Assembly (NCBI RefSeq): GCF_015831355.1
Contig: NZ_JADWYR010000002.1
Span: forward strand, 496,001 to 560,000
Length of the DNA stretch: 64,000 nucleotides
DNA from: Panacibacter microcysteis
GTDB taxonomy: Bacteria > Bacteroidota > Bacteroidia > Chitinophagales > Chitinophagaceae
Direction: 5' to 3'
Part shown: positions 45,594 through 55,127 of the stretch, piece after piece
Numbering within the stretch: the stretch's first letter is position 1
How the letters are laid out: each line of letters opens with the position of its first letter
Translations under genes and position numbers: made by a program
Notes under the pieces: model-generated
Databases searched by the model: none
Told to the model about the DNA's origin: nothing
The model's input: the letters and a program-made list of their open reading frames with translations, nothing else

Positions 45594-46868
45594 CTATGCT
45601 ACTGTAACAAGGTAAAAGTTCTTTTTACCTTTTTGTACCAGCAGGTACCTGCCGTGCAACAACATCGATAAAGTCATTTTTTGTTGTATATCCTCCACCT
45701 TTTTCCTGTTAATGCTTACCCCGCCGTTTTGCACTGTTTTCCTCGCTTCACCTTTGCTGGGGAATATGTTTGTCGCTGCCAGGAAGGAGATGATGTCTGT
45801 AGTCTCCAAAGCATTTTTATCGAAGCTGCATTTTACAATGCCTTCCATTTCTTCCAGGTCCTGTTCGCTCAGGCTGTCAGCGTCGGCGCTTTTATTGGCA
45901 AATATTTTTTGCGTTGTTTCCATGGCAGAAAGGTAGCCGTCTTCGCCATGCACGAAAGTGGTAATTTCTTTGGCAAGTGTTTTTTGCAACAATCTTGCAG
46001 CCGGGTCGCTGTCATTTGCTTCAATAAGGGTGTTGATCTCATCTTCCTTTAAAAAGGTAAAGATCTTGATCCATTTTTTTGCATCATCGTCAGATGCATT
46101 GAACCAAAACTGGTAGAACTGGTAAGGGGTTGTTTTTTCGGGGTCCAGCCATACATTGCCTTTCTCCGTTTTACCAAATTTTCCGCCATCTGCCTTTGTC
46201 ATCAGCGGGCATGTAAATGCAAATGCTTCTCCACCAGCCTTACGCCTGATGAATTCGGTACCGGTAGTAATATTGCCCCATTGGTCGCTGCCGCCCATCT
46301 GCAGCTTGCAGTTCATATTGGTATAAAGCCAGTAAAAGTCATAACCCTGTATAAGCTGGTAAGTAAACTCTGTAAAGCTTAACCCGGCATCTCCCTGCAG
46401 CCGTTTCTTTACGCTGTCTTTGGCCATCATATAGTTTACTGTAATGTGCTTGCCAGCGTCGCGTATAAACTCCAGGAAACCCATATTTTTAAACCAGTCG
46501 TAATTGTTCACCATTACTGCTGCATTTGGCTTTGCAGGGTCAAAGTCGAGAAATTTTGCTAACTGCTTTTTTACACCAGCCTGGTTTTTTTCCAACACAT
46601 CAGCGCTCAGTAAATTTCTTTCTTCACTTTTACCTGTGGGGTCGCCCACCATGCCCGTTGCACCACCAACCAGCGCATACGGTTTATGCCCTGCCCGTTG
46701 CATATGTACCAGCAGTAATATGGGCACCAGGCTGCCTATATGTAAACTATCTGCGGTAGGGTCAAAACCAATATAACCGGAAGTCATTTCCTTGTTCAGT
46801 TGTTCTGCTGTACCAGGCATAATGTCCTGTATCAAACCTCTCCACCGTAATTCTTCAATAAGATTCAT
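45594..46868 (-). CDS. tyrS: Tyrosyl-tRNA synthetase
   Basis: 424 residues from the ATG at 46868 (MNLIEELRWRGLIQDI, the usual TyrRS start; an ATG six codons earlier is less likely). Class I motifs: HIGS variant SLHIGSLVP at ~41-49 and KMSKS variant KFGKTEKG. YIGFDPTADS and the tyrosine pocket YQLIQGYDFYWLY are present; a C-terminal S4 RNA-binding domain follows (SKGEARKTVQNGGVSIN). It charges tRNA-Tyr. Divergent from rhaT. Confidence 0.97.
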   Translation of the reverse strand: MNLIEELRWRGLIQDIMPGTAEQLNKEMTSGYIGFDPTADSLHIGSLVPILLLVHMQRAGHKPYALVGGATGMVGDPTGKSEERNLLSADVLEKNQAGVKKQLAKFLDFDPAKPNAAVMVNNYDWFKNMGFLEFIRDAGKHITVNYMMAKDSVKKRLQGDAGLSFTEFTYQLIQGYDFYWLYTNMNCKLQMGGSDQWGNITTGTEFIRRKAGGEAFAFTCPLMTKADGGKFGKTEKGNVWLDPEKTTPYQFYQFWFNASDDDAKKWIKIFTFLKEDEINTLIEANDSDPAARLLQKTLAKEITTFVHGEDGYLSAMETTQKIFANKSADADSLSEQDLEEMEGIVKCSFDKNALETTDIISFLAATNIFPSKGEARKTVQNGGVSINRKKVEDIQQKMTLSMLLHGRYLLVQKGKKNFYLVTVA

Positions 46869-47079
46869 GCACCTAAATTTTCGCAAATGTAAAAAGTTGC
46901 ATCTATTACGGTTAAAAAATAATCCATGCCGCTGGTATGCTGTTTATAATTGCCTGCCTGCATTACTGCGAAATGTATTTTATTTGAATAATGTTTACAT
47001 AACAGACCATGACAGTTAGCATAACGGCAGCGGCTACTTTTACATATATCATTCATTGCCATAGAAAATTCAACAAAAC

Positions 47080-48168
47080 ATGCAGGCTTTACTTGGTGTA
47101 ATATTTCATTTTATCGGCGGCTTTGCTTCGGGTAGTTTCTACATGCCCTATAAGAAAGTAAGGGGCTGGCATTGGGAGAGCTTCTGGATTGTGGGCGGCC
47201 TGTTTTCCTGGCTGATCGCTCCACCACTAGCCGCCTGGTTAACCATACCCGGCTTTGCAGACATTATAAAAAGTGCAGGTGGTACAACACTTGGTATGTG
47301 TTATTTCTTTGGCGTATTATGGGGCATCGGGGGTTTAACGTATGGCCTGGGCGTCCGCTATCTTGGCGTATCACTCGGCAGCAGTGTTATACTTGGCCTC
47401 TGTATGGTATTCGGTGCATTGATTCCGGCTTTGTATTACGACCTGTTTCCGAAAGCAGGTAAAGACACATTATCGCTGCTCACCCAAACAAACTGGGGGC
47501 TCACCGTATTGGCGGGTCTCGCGCTTTGCATAGTAGGTATTGTTATCTGTGGCAAAGCCGGTATGATGAAGGAAAAACAGATCAGCAGTCATACTACAGA
47601 CCCGCATGGCGCCGGTGGCAAAACAGAGTACAGGTTTGGTCTTGGCATGTTTGTAGCAATCGTGTCCGGCGTATTAAGCGCCTGCTTCAATTTTGGCCTG
47701 GAGGCAGGTAAGCCCATGGCTGAACTGGCCAACAACCTGTGGAAAGCTGCAAACCCCGGCCAGGGCGAGTTCCTGTACCAGAACAATGTTACATACGTGG
47801 TGGTGTTGTGGGGCGGCCTTACCACCAATTTTATATGGTGTATGATTTTGAATGCGCGCAACAAAACATTTGGAGACTATACCAACAAACAAACACCGCT
47901 GGCCGCCAATTATCTCTTTTCCGCACTGGCAGGCATTACCTGGTTTTTGCAATTCTTTTTTTATGGTATGGGAGAAAGTAAACTTGGCAACGGCGCAAGC
48001 TCATGGATACTGCACATGGCGTTCATTATTCTTGTAGCCAACATGTGGGGGCTGGTATTAAAAGAGTGGAAAGGTGTAAACAAACAGACGATCTCAACAA
48101 TTATAGCCGGTATCATCATCATCATCCTGTCTGTGTTATTGGTAGGGTATGGCAATTCAATAAAGTAG
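47080..48168 (+). CDS. rhaT: L-rhamnose/H+ symporter
   Basis: 362 residues, about ten transmembrane helices, of the RhaT family. It opens with a helix FHFIGGFASGSFYMPYKKVRG, in which the YxPxKxVxxW pattern is characteristic, followed by WESFWIVGGLFSWLIAPP. Imports L-rhamnose across the inner membrane. It is the first gene of the rhamnose group that runs to 55.1 kb. The gap to rhaD (48169-48534) holds an inverted pair of dispersed repeats, so a separate promoter for the catabolic genes is possible. Confidence 0.95.
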   Translation: MQALLGVIFHFIGGFASGSFYMPYKKVRGWHWESFWIVGGLFSWLIAPPLAAWLTIPGFADIIKSAGGTTLGMCYFFGVLWGIGGLTYGLGVRYLGVSLGSSVILGLCMVFGALIPALYYDLFPKAGKDTLSLLTQTNWGLTVLAGLALCIVGIVICGKAGMMKEKQISSHTTDPHGAGGKTEYRFGLGMFVAIVSGVLSACFNFGLEAGKPMAELANNLWKAANPGQGEFLYQNNVTYVVVLWGGLTTNFIWCMILNARNKTFGDYTNKQTPLAANYLFSALAGITWFLQFFFYGMGESKLGNGASSWILHMAFIILVANMWGLVLKEWKGVNKQTISTIIAGIIIIILSVLLVGYGNSIK

Positions 48169-48233
48169 TTGTTCATCGCGGTAGAAAAGGAGATTTTTTT
48201 TGAGCCAGGCGGCAGGATAAGCATGGAGCTGCT

Positions 48234-48253
48234 GTTGCGTCGCACTCTTGTAC
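48234..48253 (-). repeat. Dispersed intergenic repeat copy 20, subtype B
   Basis: Perfect core, 66 bp after the rhaT stop; inverted relative to copy 21 at 48418. Confidence 0.92.
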
Positions 48254-48417
48254 GGCAACACACTGTTCAGCACCCGGGCACTGTCACGCAACTGGAGCAT
48301 AACCGGGATACGCAATGTTACGGGTTGACACGACGCATAAAACATGCAGCAAAGGCTGTATGCATCATAACCGATGACAGCACATGCAGTGCGCTGCAGC
48401 TGCCATGAAAGCGGAAC

Positions 48418-48437
48418 GATGAAGTGAGTGACACAAC
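48418..48437 (+). repeat. Dispersed intergenic repeat copy 21, subtype A
   Basis: AAGTGAGTGACACAAC followed by AGGCGATGCCATGAAAAACC; 98 bp before the rhaD start. Confidence 0.9.
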
Positions 48438-48534
48438 AGGCGATGCCATGAAAAACCACCGCTGAAACAACAACAGGAAAAACAATCAGTGTAACTAAAA
48501 CAACAGCTGATAACAACAATATTTTTAGAAAACT

Positions 48535-50655
48535 ATGAACACAGCAACCACACAATTTAAACATGTAAGCTATTTGTGGGACGAAGCAAAAGCTGCAGCA
48601 CTCGCCGGCGATGAAGTAGCGCTGCTGGTATACCGGTCAAACTTACTCGGCGCAGACCTGCGGCTGACCAATTACGGCGGTGGCAATACATCCTGCAAGG
48701 TTATGGCCAAAGATCCTTTAACCGGCAATGAAACGGAAGTAATGTGGGTAAAGGGCAGCGGCGGAGACCTGGGCACCATGAAACGCAGCGGGCTTGCTGC
48801 ATTGTATGTCGGGCGTTTACGCAGTTTAACAAATGTATACCGCGGCATAACACACGAAGATGAAATGGTGGAACTGTTCAACCACTGTATTTATGACCTT
48901 GCATCCAAAGCACCTTCTATAGATACACCACTGCATGGTTTTTTACCATTCAAACACATCGACCACCTGCACCCTGATGCTGCCATAGCAATAGCTGCAG
49001 CCAAAGACGGCAAACAAATAACGCAGCAGTTATTTGATGGCGCTATTGGCTGGGTAGACTGGCAGCGGCCGGGTTTTGACCTGGGTTTGAAACTGCGTGC
49101 ATGCCTGGAAGAAAACCCCGGCATACGTGGCATTATGCTTGGCTCTCATGGCTTGTTTACGTGGGGCAACACCGCCTACGAAAGCTATATAAATACGCTC
49201 CAGGTTATTGAGCGCTGTGCCGGGTACCTGGAAGATAACTTCGGCAAAAAAGGGCCGGTATTTGGCGGACAGCGCATTACTGCGCTACCCAAAGCAGAGC
49301 GGCTTGCAAAAGCAGCATTGCTGGCGCCGGTATTGCGTGGTTTCTGTTCATCGCACACAAAAATGATCGGGCATTTTACAGATGACGACCGTGTACTGGA
49401 ATTCATTGACTCCAACGATCTCGGCAGGCTGGCGCCCATGGGCACCAGTTGCCCCGACCACTTTTTGCGAACCAAGATCTCTCCGCTGGTATTGAACCTG
49501 ATGCCCGATGAAGATGTGAGCAATACCGCTGCCATGAAAGAAAAACTTGCACCGCAGTTTGAAGCATACAGGGCCATGTACGCGGAATATTACAACAGTT
49601 GTAAACACAGCAACAGCCCGGCAATGAGGGATGCAAACCCGGTAATCATTTTGTACCCGGGGGTAGGCATGTTCAGCTTTGCTAAAGACAAGCAAACAAC
49701 AAGGGTGGCAAGTGAGTTTTATATCAATGCCATCAATGTTATGAAGGGTGCAGAAGCTATTTCTGAATATACCTCGCTGCCAAGACAGGAGGCCTTTAAC
49801 ATTGAATACTGGTTATTGGAAGAAGCCAAACTGCAACGCATGCCCAAACCGAAAGCACTGAGCGGCCGTGTGGCATTGATAACCGGCAGCGCAGGTGGCA
49901 TTGGAAAAGCCATCGCCATGAAGTTTGCCGAAGAAGGCGCATGTGTGGTCATCAACGATATTAATGAAGAACGCATGCAGGGCGCTGTGGAAGCTTTTAC
50001 CAAACAGTTCGGCAGAGATACTGCAGCATCAGTATTGCTCGATGTAACAGACAACAACAGTATTGAAAAAGCTTTTGCCGCAACGGCACTTGCTTTTGGC
50101 GGCGTAGATATCGTGGTGAACAATGCCGGTATCAGCATATCAAAATCAATTACCGACCACAGTATCGAAGACTGGGATAAGTTGTACGATATACTGGTGA
50201 AAGGGCAATTCCTTGTTTCCAAACTTGCGGTAGAGATGATGCGGAAGCAGGATCGTGGCGGAGATATCATCAACATCGTGTCTAAGAACAGCGTTGTTTC
50301 CGGGCCCAATAATGCAGGCTACGGCAGCGCCAAAGCAGCGCAGGCGCACCTTTCGAGATTACTGGCTGCAGAACTTGGTGCAGACAAGATCCGCGTGAAC
50401 ACGGTTAACCCTGATGCGGTAATTGCCAACAGCAATATCTGGGCCGGTGGCTGGGCTGAAGGCCGCGCCAAAGCTTACGGTATTACAGTAGAAGAATTGC
50501 CGGCGTACTACGCCAAAAGAACATTGCTGAATGAAGTCATATTGCCCGAAGACATAGCCAATGCCTGTTATGCATTCGTAAGTGGTTTGCTAAACAAATC
50601 AACCGGTAATGTTTTAAATGTAGATGGCGGTGTGGCAATGGCATTTATGAGGTAA
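48535..50655 (+). CDS. rhaD: Bifunctional rhamnulose-1-phosphate aldolase / short-chain dehydrogenase
   Basis: 706 residues. Residues ~1-430 are a class II aldolase/adducin-type domain (TNYGGGNTSCKV phosphate loop, DTPLHGFLPFKHIDHLHPDA and MLGSHGLFTWG metal histidines). Residues ~443-706 are an SDR domain with the Rossmann motif ALITGSAGGIG (446-456) and catalytic Tyr596/Lys600 (YGSAK). The aldolase splits rhamnulose-1-phosphate into DHAP and L-lactaldehyde; the SDR part oxidises lactaldehyde to L-lactate in characterised fusions of this type (RhaEW). The downstream FMN lactate-oxidising enzyme matches this output. Confidence 0.96.
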   Translation: MNTATTQFKHVSYLWDEAKAAALAGDEVALLVYRSNLLGADLRLTNYGGGNTSCKVMAKDPLTGNETEVMWVKGSGGDLGTMKRSGLAALYVGRLRSLTNVYRGITHEDEMVELFNHCIYDLASKAPSIDTPLHGFLPFKHIDHLHPDAAIAIAAAKDGKQITQQLFDGAIGWVDWQRPGFDLGLKLRACLEENPGIRGIMLGSHGLFTWGNTAYESYINTLQVIERCAGYLEDNFGKKGPVFGGQRITALPKAERLAKAALLAPVLRGFCSSHTKMIGHFTDDDRVLEFIDSNDLGRLAPMGTSCPDHFLRTKISPLVLNLMPDEDVSNTAAMKEKLAPQFEAYRAMYAEYYNSCKHSNSPAMRDANPVIILYPGVGMFSFAKDKQTTRVASEFYINAINVMKGAEAISEYTSLPRQEAFNIEYWLLEEAKLQRMPKPKALSGRVALITGSAGGIGKAIAMKFAEEGACVVINDINEERMQGAVEAFTKQFGRDTAASVLLDVTDNNSIEKAFAATALAFGGVDIVVNNAGISISKSITDHSIEDWDKLYDILVKGQFLVSKLAVEMMRKQDRGGDIINIVSKNSVVSGPNNAGYGSAKAAQAHLSRLLAAELGADKIRVNTVNPDAVIANSNIWAGGWAEGRAKAYGITVEELPAYYAKRTLLNEVILPEDIANACYAFVSGLLNKSTGNVLNVDGGVAMAFMR

Positions 50656-50692
50656 AATGATGTACCCGTCTTTTGTCCGCTGCTCATCGTTC

Positions 50693-50712
50693 CTTGCGTC
50701 GCACACTTGTAC
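50693..50712 (-). repeat. Dispersed intergenic repeat copy 22, subtype B
   Basis: Core CTTGCGTCGCACACTTGTAC, 38 bp after rhaD and inside the operon. Confidence 0.88.
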
Positions 50713-50777
50713 TGCATAGCATGAAGCAGCATTCCAGGGTATAGTCGTGTAATATGTATAACAACAACGTTAAGATC

Positions 50778-51092
50778 ATGCAACGCGTAGCCTTTACAAT
50801 GAAACTGTTTGCAGGCAAAGCAGCCGAATACAAAAAACGGCACCATGAAATATGGCCCGAATTAAAAAGCTTGCTGCATCAGGCGGGTATAAGAACATAT
50901 TCGATATTTCTCGATGAAGCCACCAACACATTATTTGGTTACCTTACCATAGCCGATGCCACCAAACTGGATGAGCTGCCCAAAGAGCCGGTCATGCAAA
51001 AGTGGTGGGCATATATGCAGGACATTATGGAAACAAATGCAGACCATTCGCCCGTTAGTATGCCCCTGGAAGAAGTATTTTATTTAGCATAA
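50778..51092 (+). CDS. rhaM: L-rhamnose mutarotase
   Basis: 104 residues from the ATG at 50778 (QRVAFTMKLFAGKAAEYKKR), the normal length of RhaM; an ATG at 50754 would add eight. The signature KRHHEIWPELKSLL supplies the catalytic histidine, and MQKWWAYMQDIMETNADHSP is the conserved end. It interconverts alpha and beta anomers of L-rhamnose so the isomerase receives its preferred form. Followed by rhaI after 31 bp. Confidence 0.95.
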   Translation: MQRVAFTMKLFAGKAAEYKKRHHEIWPELKSLLHQAGIRTYSIFLDEATNTLFGYLTIADATKLDELPKEPVMQKWWAYMQDIMETNADHSPVSMPLEEVFYLA

Positions 51093-51123
51093 ACGTTTTA
51101 TTTGCCAAGCACAATATTGCCAT

Positions 51124-52398
51124 ATGGAGTTAGAAAAGTATAAGATAGAAGCACACAATGATGATGCCCTGCAAACGCATAACCGCAGGTTAGCTTTTGT
51201 TGCCGCCGAGGTGGAAAACGCTGAAGCCATCATTCAAAAACTGGTAGATTTCCAGGTGGCCATACCAAGCTGGGCACTTGGTACCGGCGGCACCAGGTTT
51301 GGCCGTTTCAGCGGTGGTGGCGAGCCACGCAACCTGGAAGAAAAGATAGCAGACATCGGGTTGTTGCATGCGTTAAATAAAAGCAGCGGCGCCATTTCAC
51401 TGCATATACCTTGGGATATACCGGAGAATACCACCAACATAAAAGCATTGGCCGCACAGTATGGTATACAATTCGATGCCATGAATTCGAACACCTTCCA
51501 GGACCAGCCCGGGCAGGAGCTGAGTTATAAGTTTGGCAGTATGCAGCATGTTGACAAAGCCGTGCGCCAACAGGCCATCGATCATAATATAGAAGTAATT
51601 AAATACGGCCAGGCACTTGGGTCCAATTCACTTACCGTGTGGTTGTCTGACGGTTCCTGCTTTCCGGGGCAGCTAAACTTTAGAAAAGCTTTTCAAAACA
51701 CACTCGAAAGTTTACAGCAAGTATATGCAGCGCTGCCTGCAGACTGGAAAATGTTCGTAGAATACAAAGCCTTTGAACCAAACTTTTATTCCACCACGGT
51801 AGGAGACTGGGGACAGTCTTACCTGTATGCCAGCAAGCTGGGAGACCAGGCCTATACATTGGTTGACCTTGGCCACCACCTGCCCAATGCAAACATTGAA
51901 CAGATCGTGGCATTGCTGTTAATGGAAGGCAAGCTTGGCGGCTTTCACTTCAACGACAGCAAGTACGGAGACGATGACCTTACCGTTGGCAGTATAAAAC
52001 CATACCAGTTGTTCCTCATCTTTAATGAACTGGTAGAAGGCATGGATGCAAAAGGCATGAACCATGCAACAGACCTGGGCTGGATGATTGATGCGAGCCA
52101 CAATGTAAAAGACCCGCTGGAAGACCTGTTGCAGTCTGTAGAAGCCATCATGATCACCTATGCACAGGCACTGCTGGTTGACAGGAAGAAACTGGCAGCA
52201 GCACAGGCAGACAATGATGTGGTAACAGCACAGGAGGTGTTGCAACAGGCCTTCCGTACAGATGTGCGTGCATTGGTTGCCGAGGCAAGGCTGAGAAGTG
52301 GCGGTGCTTTGCAGCCACTGGCATTATACCGAAGTGCGGACATAAGAGCACAGCTTATTAAACAGCGCGGTGCAAAAACAGTGGCCACAGGGTTATAA
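51124..52398 (+). CDS. rhaI: L-rhamnose isomerase (RhaI type)
   Basis: 424 residues of the xylose-isomerase-like TIM-barrel RhaI family (Pseudomonas stutzeri type), not the E. coli RhaA fold group. Marks: PSWALGTGGTRFGRF, EYKAFEPNFYSTTVGDWG (metal Glu), LVDLGHHLPNANIE (metal Asp/His) and GFHFNDSKYGDDDLTVGSI. It converts L-rhamnose to L-rhamnulose with Mn2+ or Co2+. Lies between rhaM and the kinase gene. Confidence 0.95.
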   Translation: MELEKYKIEAHNDDALQTHNRRLAFVAAEVENAEAIIQKLVDFQVAIPSWALGTGGTRFGRFSGGGEPRNLEEKIADIGLLHALNKSSGAISLHIPWDIPENTTNIKALAAQYGIQFDAMNSNTFQDQPGQELSYKFGSMQHVDKAVRQQAIDHNIEVIKYGQALGSNSLTVWLSDGSCFPGQLNFRKAFQNTLESLQQVYAALPADWKMFVEYKAFEPNFYSTTVGDWGQSYLYASKLGDQAYTLVDLGHHLPNANIEQIVALLLMEGKLGGFHFNDSKYGDDDLTVGSIKPYQLFLIFNELVEGMDAKGMNHATDLGWMIDASHNVKDPLEDLLQSVEAIMITYAQALLVDRKKLAAAQADNDVVTAQEVLQQAFRTDVRALVAEARLRSGGALQPLALYRSADIRAQLIKQRGAKTVATGL

Positions 52399-52488
52399 CA
52401 GGCAGCGTTGCTTACAAAACATAGCGGCGCATACCAGGCGGTGTATACAAACGCTGACAGGGCCGAAGCTGCTGCATTGTGTTATGCC

Positions 52489-52508
52489 GTACAAGAGTGC
52501 GACGCAAG
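52489..52508 (+). repeat. Dispersed intergenic repeat copy 23, subtype B
   Basis: Core GTACAAGAGTGCGACGCAAG, 44 bp before the kinase ATG. An open frame runs through it, but the kinase homology begins only at 52552. Confidence 0.9.
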
Positions 52509-52551
52509 GGACGATCAATCGTTATTCAAAAGCCGGGTTCATTATTATACC

Positions 52552-53883
52552 ATGTCTATTCCTGTAATACTCATTTTTGACGTAGGCAAGACCAATAAAA
52601 AACTGCTGTTGTTTGACAGGCAGTATAATGTGCTGCACGAAGAAAGTATACAACCGGATGAAATTACAGACGAAGATGGTTTTGCCTGTGAAAACCTGGC
52701 GGCGTTAACGCAATGGATATGGCAGCAATACTGGAAATATTTTACCAGCGAAACGTATGACGTACAGGCCGTAAATTTTGCGGCATACGGGGCCAGCCTC
52801 GTACACATCAATGATTTTTACAAGCCTCTTACACCATTATACAATTACCTGAAACCTTACCCGGAAGCATTAAAGCAACAATTTTACGATACCTATGGCG
52901 GCGAAGACCTGGTTGCCAGGGAAACAGCCTCGCCGGTATTGGGCAGTTTAAACTCCGGAATGCAGTTGTACCGGTTAAAGTATGAACAGCCGCATGTGTA
53001 CCAGCAAACCAGGTATTCCCTGCACCTGCCGCAATACCTCAGTTTTATCATATCATCCCGTGCAGCATCAGACATTACCAGTGTTGGCTGCCATACGCAT
53101 TTGTGGGATTTCAATATTCACAAGTATCATCGCTGGGTTTATGAAGAAGGCATGCGCACAAAATTTGCACCCATATACCGGGGCGATAACATTGTGCATG
53201 CGCAGAACAGCACCCGCAAAATAGCGGTGGGCATAGGTTTGCACGACAGTTCTGCAGCGCTGATACCCTACCTCGATTCAGTTACAACACCTTTTGTACT
53301 CATCTCTACAGGCACGTGGTGCATAAGCCTCAATCCTTTCAATGACTTGCCACTGACCGGTGAAGAACTGCGGCAGGATTGCCTTTGCTATCTTTCCTAC
53401 ACGGGCAGGCCTGTAAAGGCAGCACGGGTGTTTGCGGGTTATGAGCATGAGCAGGAGGTTAAACGTATAGCAGCGCATTTTAACAAAGCCAACAACTATT
53501 TTACCACTGTGGCATTCGATGCGGCAATTTTAAATAAGTTGCAGCCGGCCAACATGTTGCGGGGTGCAGCTTTCAGCGAAAAAGATCTTACACAATTTGC
53601 CACTTACGAAGACGCATACCACCAGCTAATAGCAGGTATTGTAGCGCAGCAGGTACATTCTGCAAGGCTGGTATTAACTGATGAGGTGACAACTATTTTT
53701 GTAGATGGCGGCTTTGGCAAAAATGAAGTGTATATGAATATGCTGGCTGCGGCCTTCCCTGCTGTGGAAGTATATGCCGCTTCCGTGGCGCAGGCTTCGG
53801 CACTGGGTGCTGCACTGGCCATAGAGCAATCATGGAACAGCCAGGCACAACATGGCAACCTCATCAGGCTCAGGCGCTATTAA
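52552..53883 (+). CDS. FGGY-family carbohydrate kinase, rhamnulokinase role
   Basis: 443 residues from the ATG at 52552 (MSIPVILIFDVGKTNKKLLL). The upstream in-frame ATG at 52408 adds 48 residues encoded by a dispersed repeat and is rejected. FGGY features: phosphate-1 loop FDVGKTNKK, hinge region FVLISTGTWCISLNP and VDGGFGKNEVYMNML (phosphate-2/adenosine). It is the only kinase in the group, so it should phosphorylate L-rhamnulose to the 1-phosphate used by RhaD. Sequence looks distant from E. coli RhaB; the substrate is assigned by context. Confidence 0.9.
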   Translation: MSIPVILIFDVGKTNKKLLLFDRQYNVLHEESIQPDEITDEDGFACENLAALTQWIWQQYWKYFTSETYDVQAVNFAAYGASLVHINDFYKPLTPLYNYLKPYPEALKQQFYDTYGGEDLVARETASPVLGSLNSGMQLYRLKYEQPHVYQQTRYSLHLPQYLSFIISSRAASDITSVGCHTHLWDFNIHKYHRWVYEEGMRTKFAPIYRGDNIVHAQNSTRKIAVGIGLHDSSAALIPYLDSVTTPFVLISTGTWCISLNPFNDLPLTGEELRQDCLCYLSYTGRPVKAARVFAGYEHEQEVKRIAAHFNKANNYFTTVAFDAAILNKLQPANMLRGAAFSEKDLTQFATYEDAYHQLIAGIVAQQVHSARLVLTDEVTTIFVDGGFGKNEVYMNMLAAAFPAVEVYAASVAQASALGAALAIEQSWNSQAQHGNLIRLRRY

Positions 53884-53940
53884 CACGTGCCTGCAGGTTT
53901 ATACAATTGTACGCTTTGCTTGTTTAATTACTTTAACACG

Positions 53941-55089
53941 ATGCAGATAAAATACCACAGCAGTTATCCCTCTATTGACGATCTTATAACAAGAGCCCGC
54001 CAAAAGATTCCCCGTTTTGCTTTTGAATACCTTGATGGTGGTTGCAATGAAGATGTGAATCTTATAAAGAATACGGCAGAGTTAAGAGCGGTTGAATTAA
54101 AGCCCTATTACTTATCACAGCATCTTTCGTCTGATATGAAGACGGAATTATTCGGCCATGTATATGATGCGCCTTTTGGTGTTGCTCCAGTAGGTTTACA
54201 GGGCCTCATGTGGCCCAACGCGCCTGAAATACTTGCCAAAGCTGCATTTGAGCACAACATCCCTTTTATACTCAGCACCGTAACCACGGCAAGCATTGAA
54301 AAGATAGGAGCGATAACGCAGGGGAAAGCGTGGTTTCAACTGTATCACCCCGCAGAAAACAGTGTACGGGACAGTATTATACAACGCGCCGCAGATGCAG
54401 GTTACCCCGTACTGGTCGTGTTGTGCGATGTGCCTACGTTTGGTTTTCGCCCCAGAGACATCCGTAACGGTTTGGCCATGCCGCCGAAGATGACCTTGCG
54501 CAACATTTTACAGATCATGGGCAGGCCGGAGTGGGCCATCAAAACGCTGTTGCATGGTCAGCCCGCATTCGAAACACTTAAACCTTATACGCCAAAAGGG
54601 TTGAGCATGAAACAGCTCGGTTTGTTTATGAACAAAACTTTTTCCGGCCGGGTAAATGAAGAAAAAATAGCACCCATACGCGATATGTGGAAAGGCAAGC
54701 TGGTACTCAAGGGTGTGGCAAGCGAAGAAGATACCGAAATGGCCATCCGTCTTGGGTTTGATGGTATCATTGTTTCCAACCACGGCGGCCGGCAGTTAGA
54801 CGCAGGGCAATCGGCCGTAAAATCCATGGAGCCAATTGTAGCGAACTATAAGAACAAGATTAAAATCATGATGGATAGTGGTATCCGCACCGGTCCTGAT
54901 GTGGCAAGAACACTGGCTTCCGGCGCCGACTTTGCGTTTATGGGCCGCACTTTTATGTACAGCGTGGCGGCACTTGGCAATGAGGGTGGTAATCATGCCA
55001 TCTCCATGCTCAAAACGCAGTTGCAACAGGTAATGGAGCAGGTATGCTGCAAAAAAGTAAGCGACTTCCCCAATCATCTTATCCGCTAA
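53941..55089 (+). CDS. lldD: FMN-dependent alpha-hydroxy-acid (L-lactate) dehydrogenase
   Basis: 382 residues from the ATG at 53941. Family marks: FAFEYLDGGCNED at the start, catalytic His281 with Arg284 in VSNHGGRQLD, Lys257 in LVLKGV and RTGPDVARTLASGAD near the C-terminus. This is the glycolate oxidase/lactate dehydrogenase family, which oxidises L-2-hydroxy acids to 2-oxo acids. Following RhaD/SDR, L-lactate to pyruvate is the obvious role. It is the last gene in the rhamnose group, 57 bp after the kinase. Another hydroxy acid is possible, so the symbol is a context call. Confidence 0.88.
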   Translation: MQIKYHSSYPSIDDLITRARQKIPRFAFEYLDGGCNEDVNLIKNTAELRAVELKPYYLSQHLSSDMKTELFGHVYDAPFGVAPVGLQGLMWPNAPEILAKAAFEHNIPFILSTVTTASIEKIGAITQGKAWFQLYHPAENSVRDSIIQRAADAGYPVLVVLCDVPTFGFRPRDIRNGLAMPPKMTLRNILQIMGRPEWAIKTLLHGQPAFETLKPYTPKGLSMKQLGLFMNKTFSGRVNEEKIAPIRDMWKGKLVLKGVASEEDTEMAIRLGFDGIIVSNHGGRQLDAGQSAVKSMEPIVANYKNKIKIMMDSGIRTGPDVARTLASGADFAFMGRTFMYSVAALGNEGGNHAISMLKTQLQQVMEQVCCKKVSDFPNHLIR

Positions 55090-55127
55090 ATATTTGTAAG
55101 CCGGCAGCAGTTTTCATGGCATCTCCG

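Noticed and set aside
52408-52551. 48-residue N-terminal extension of the FGGY kinase
   Set aside because: It spans repeat copy 23; the FGGY fold starts at 52552.
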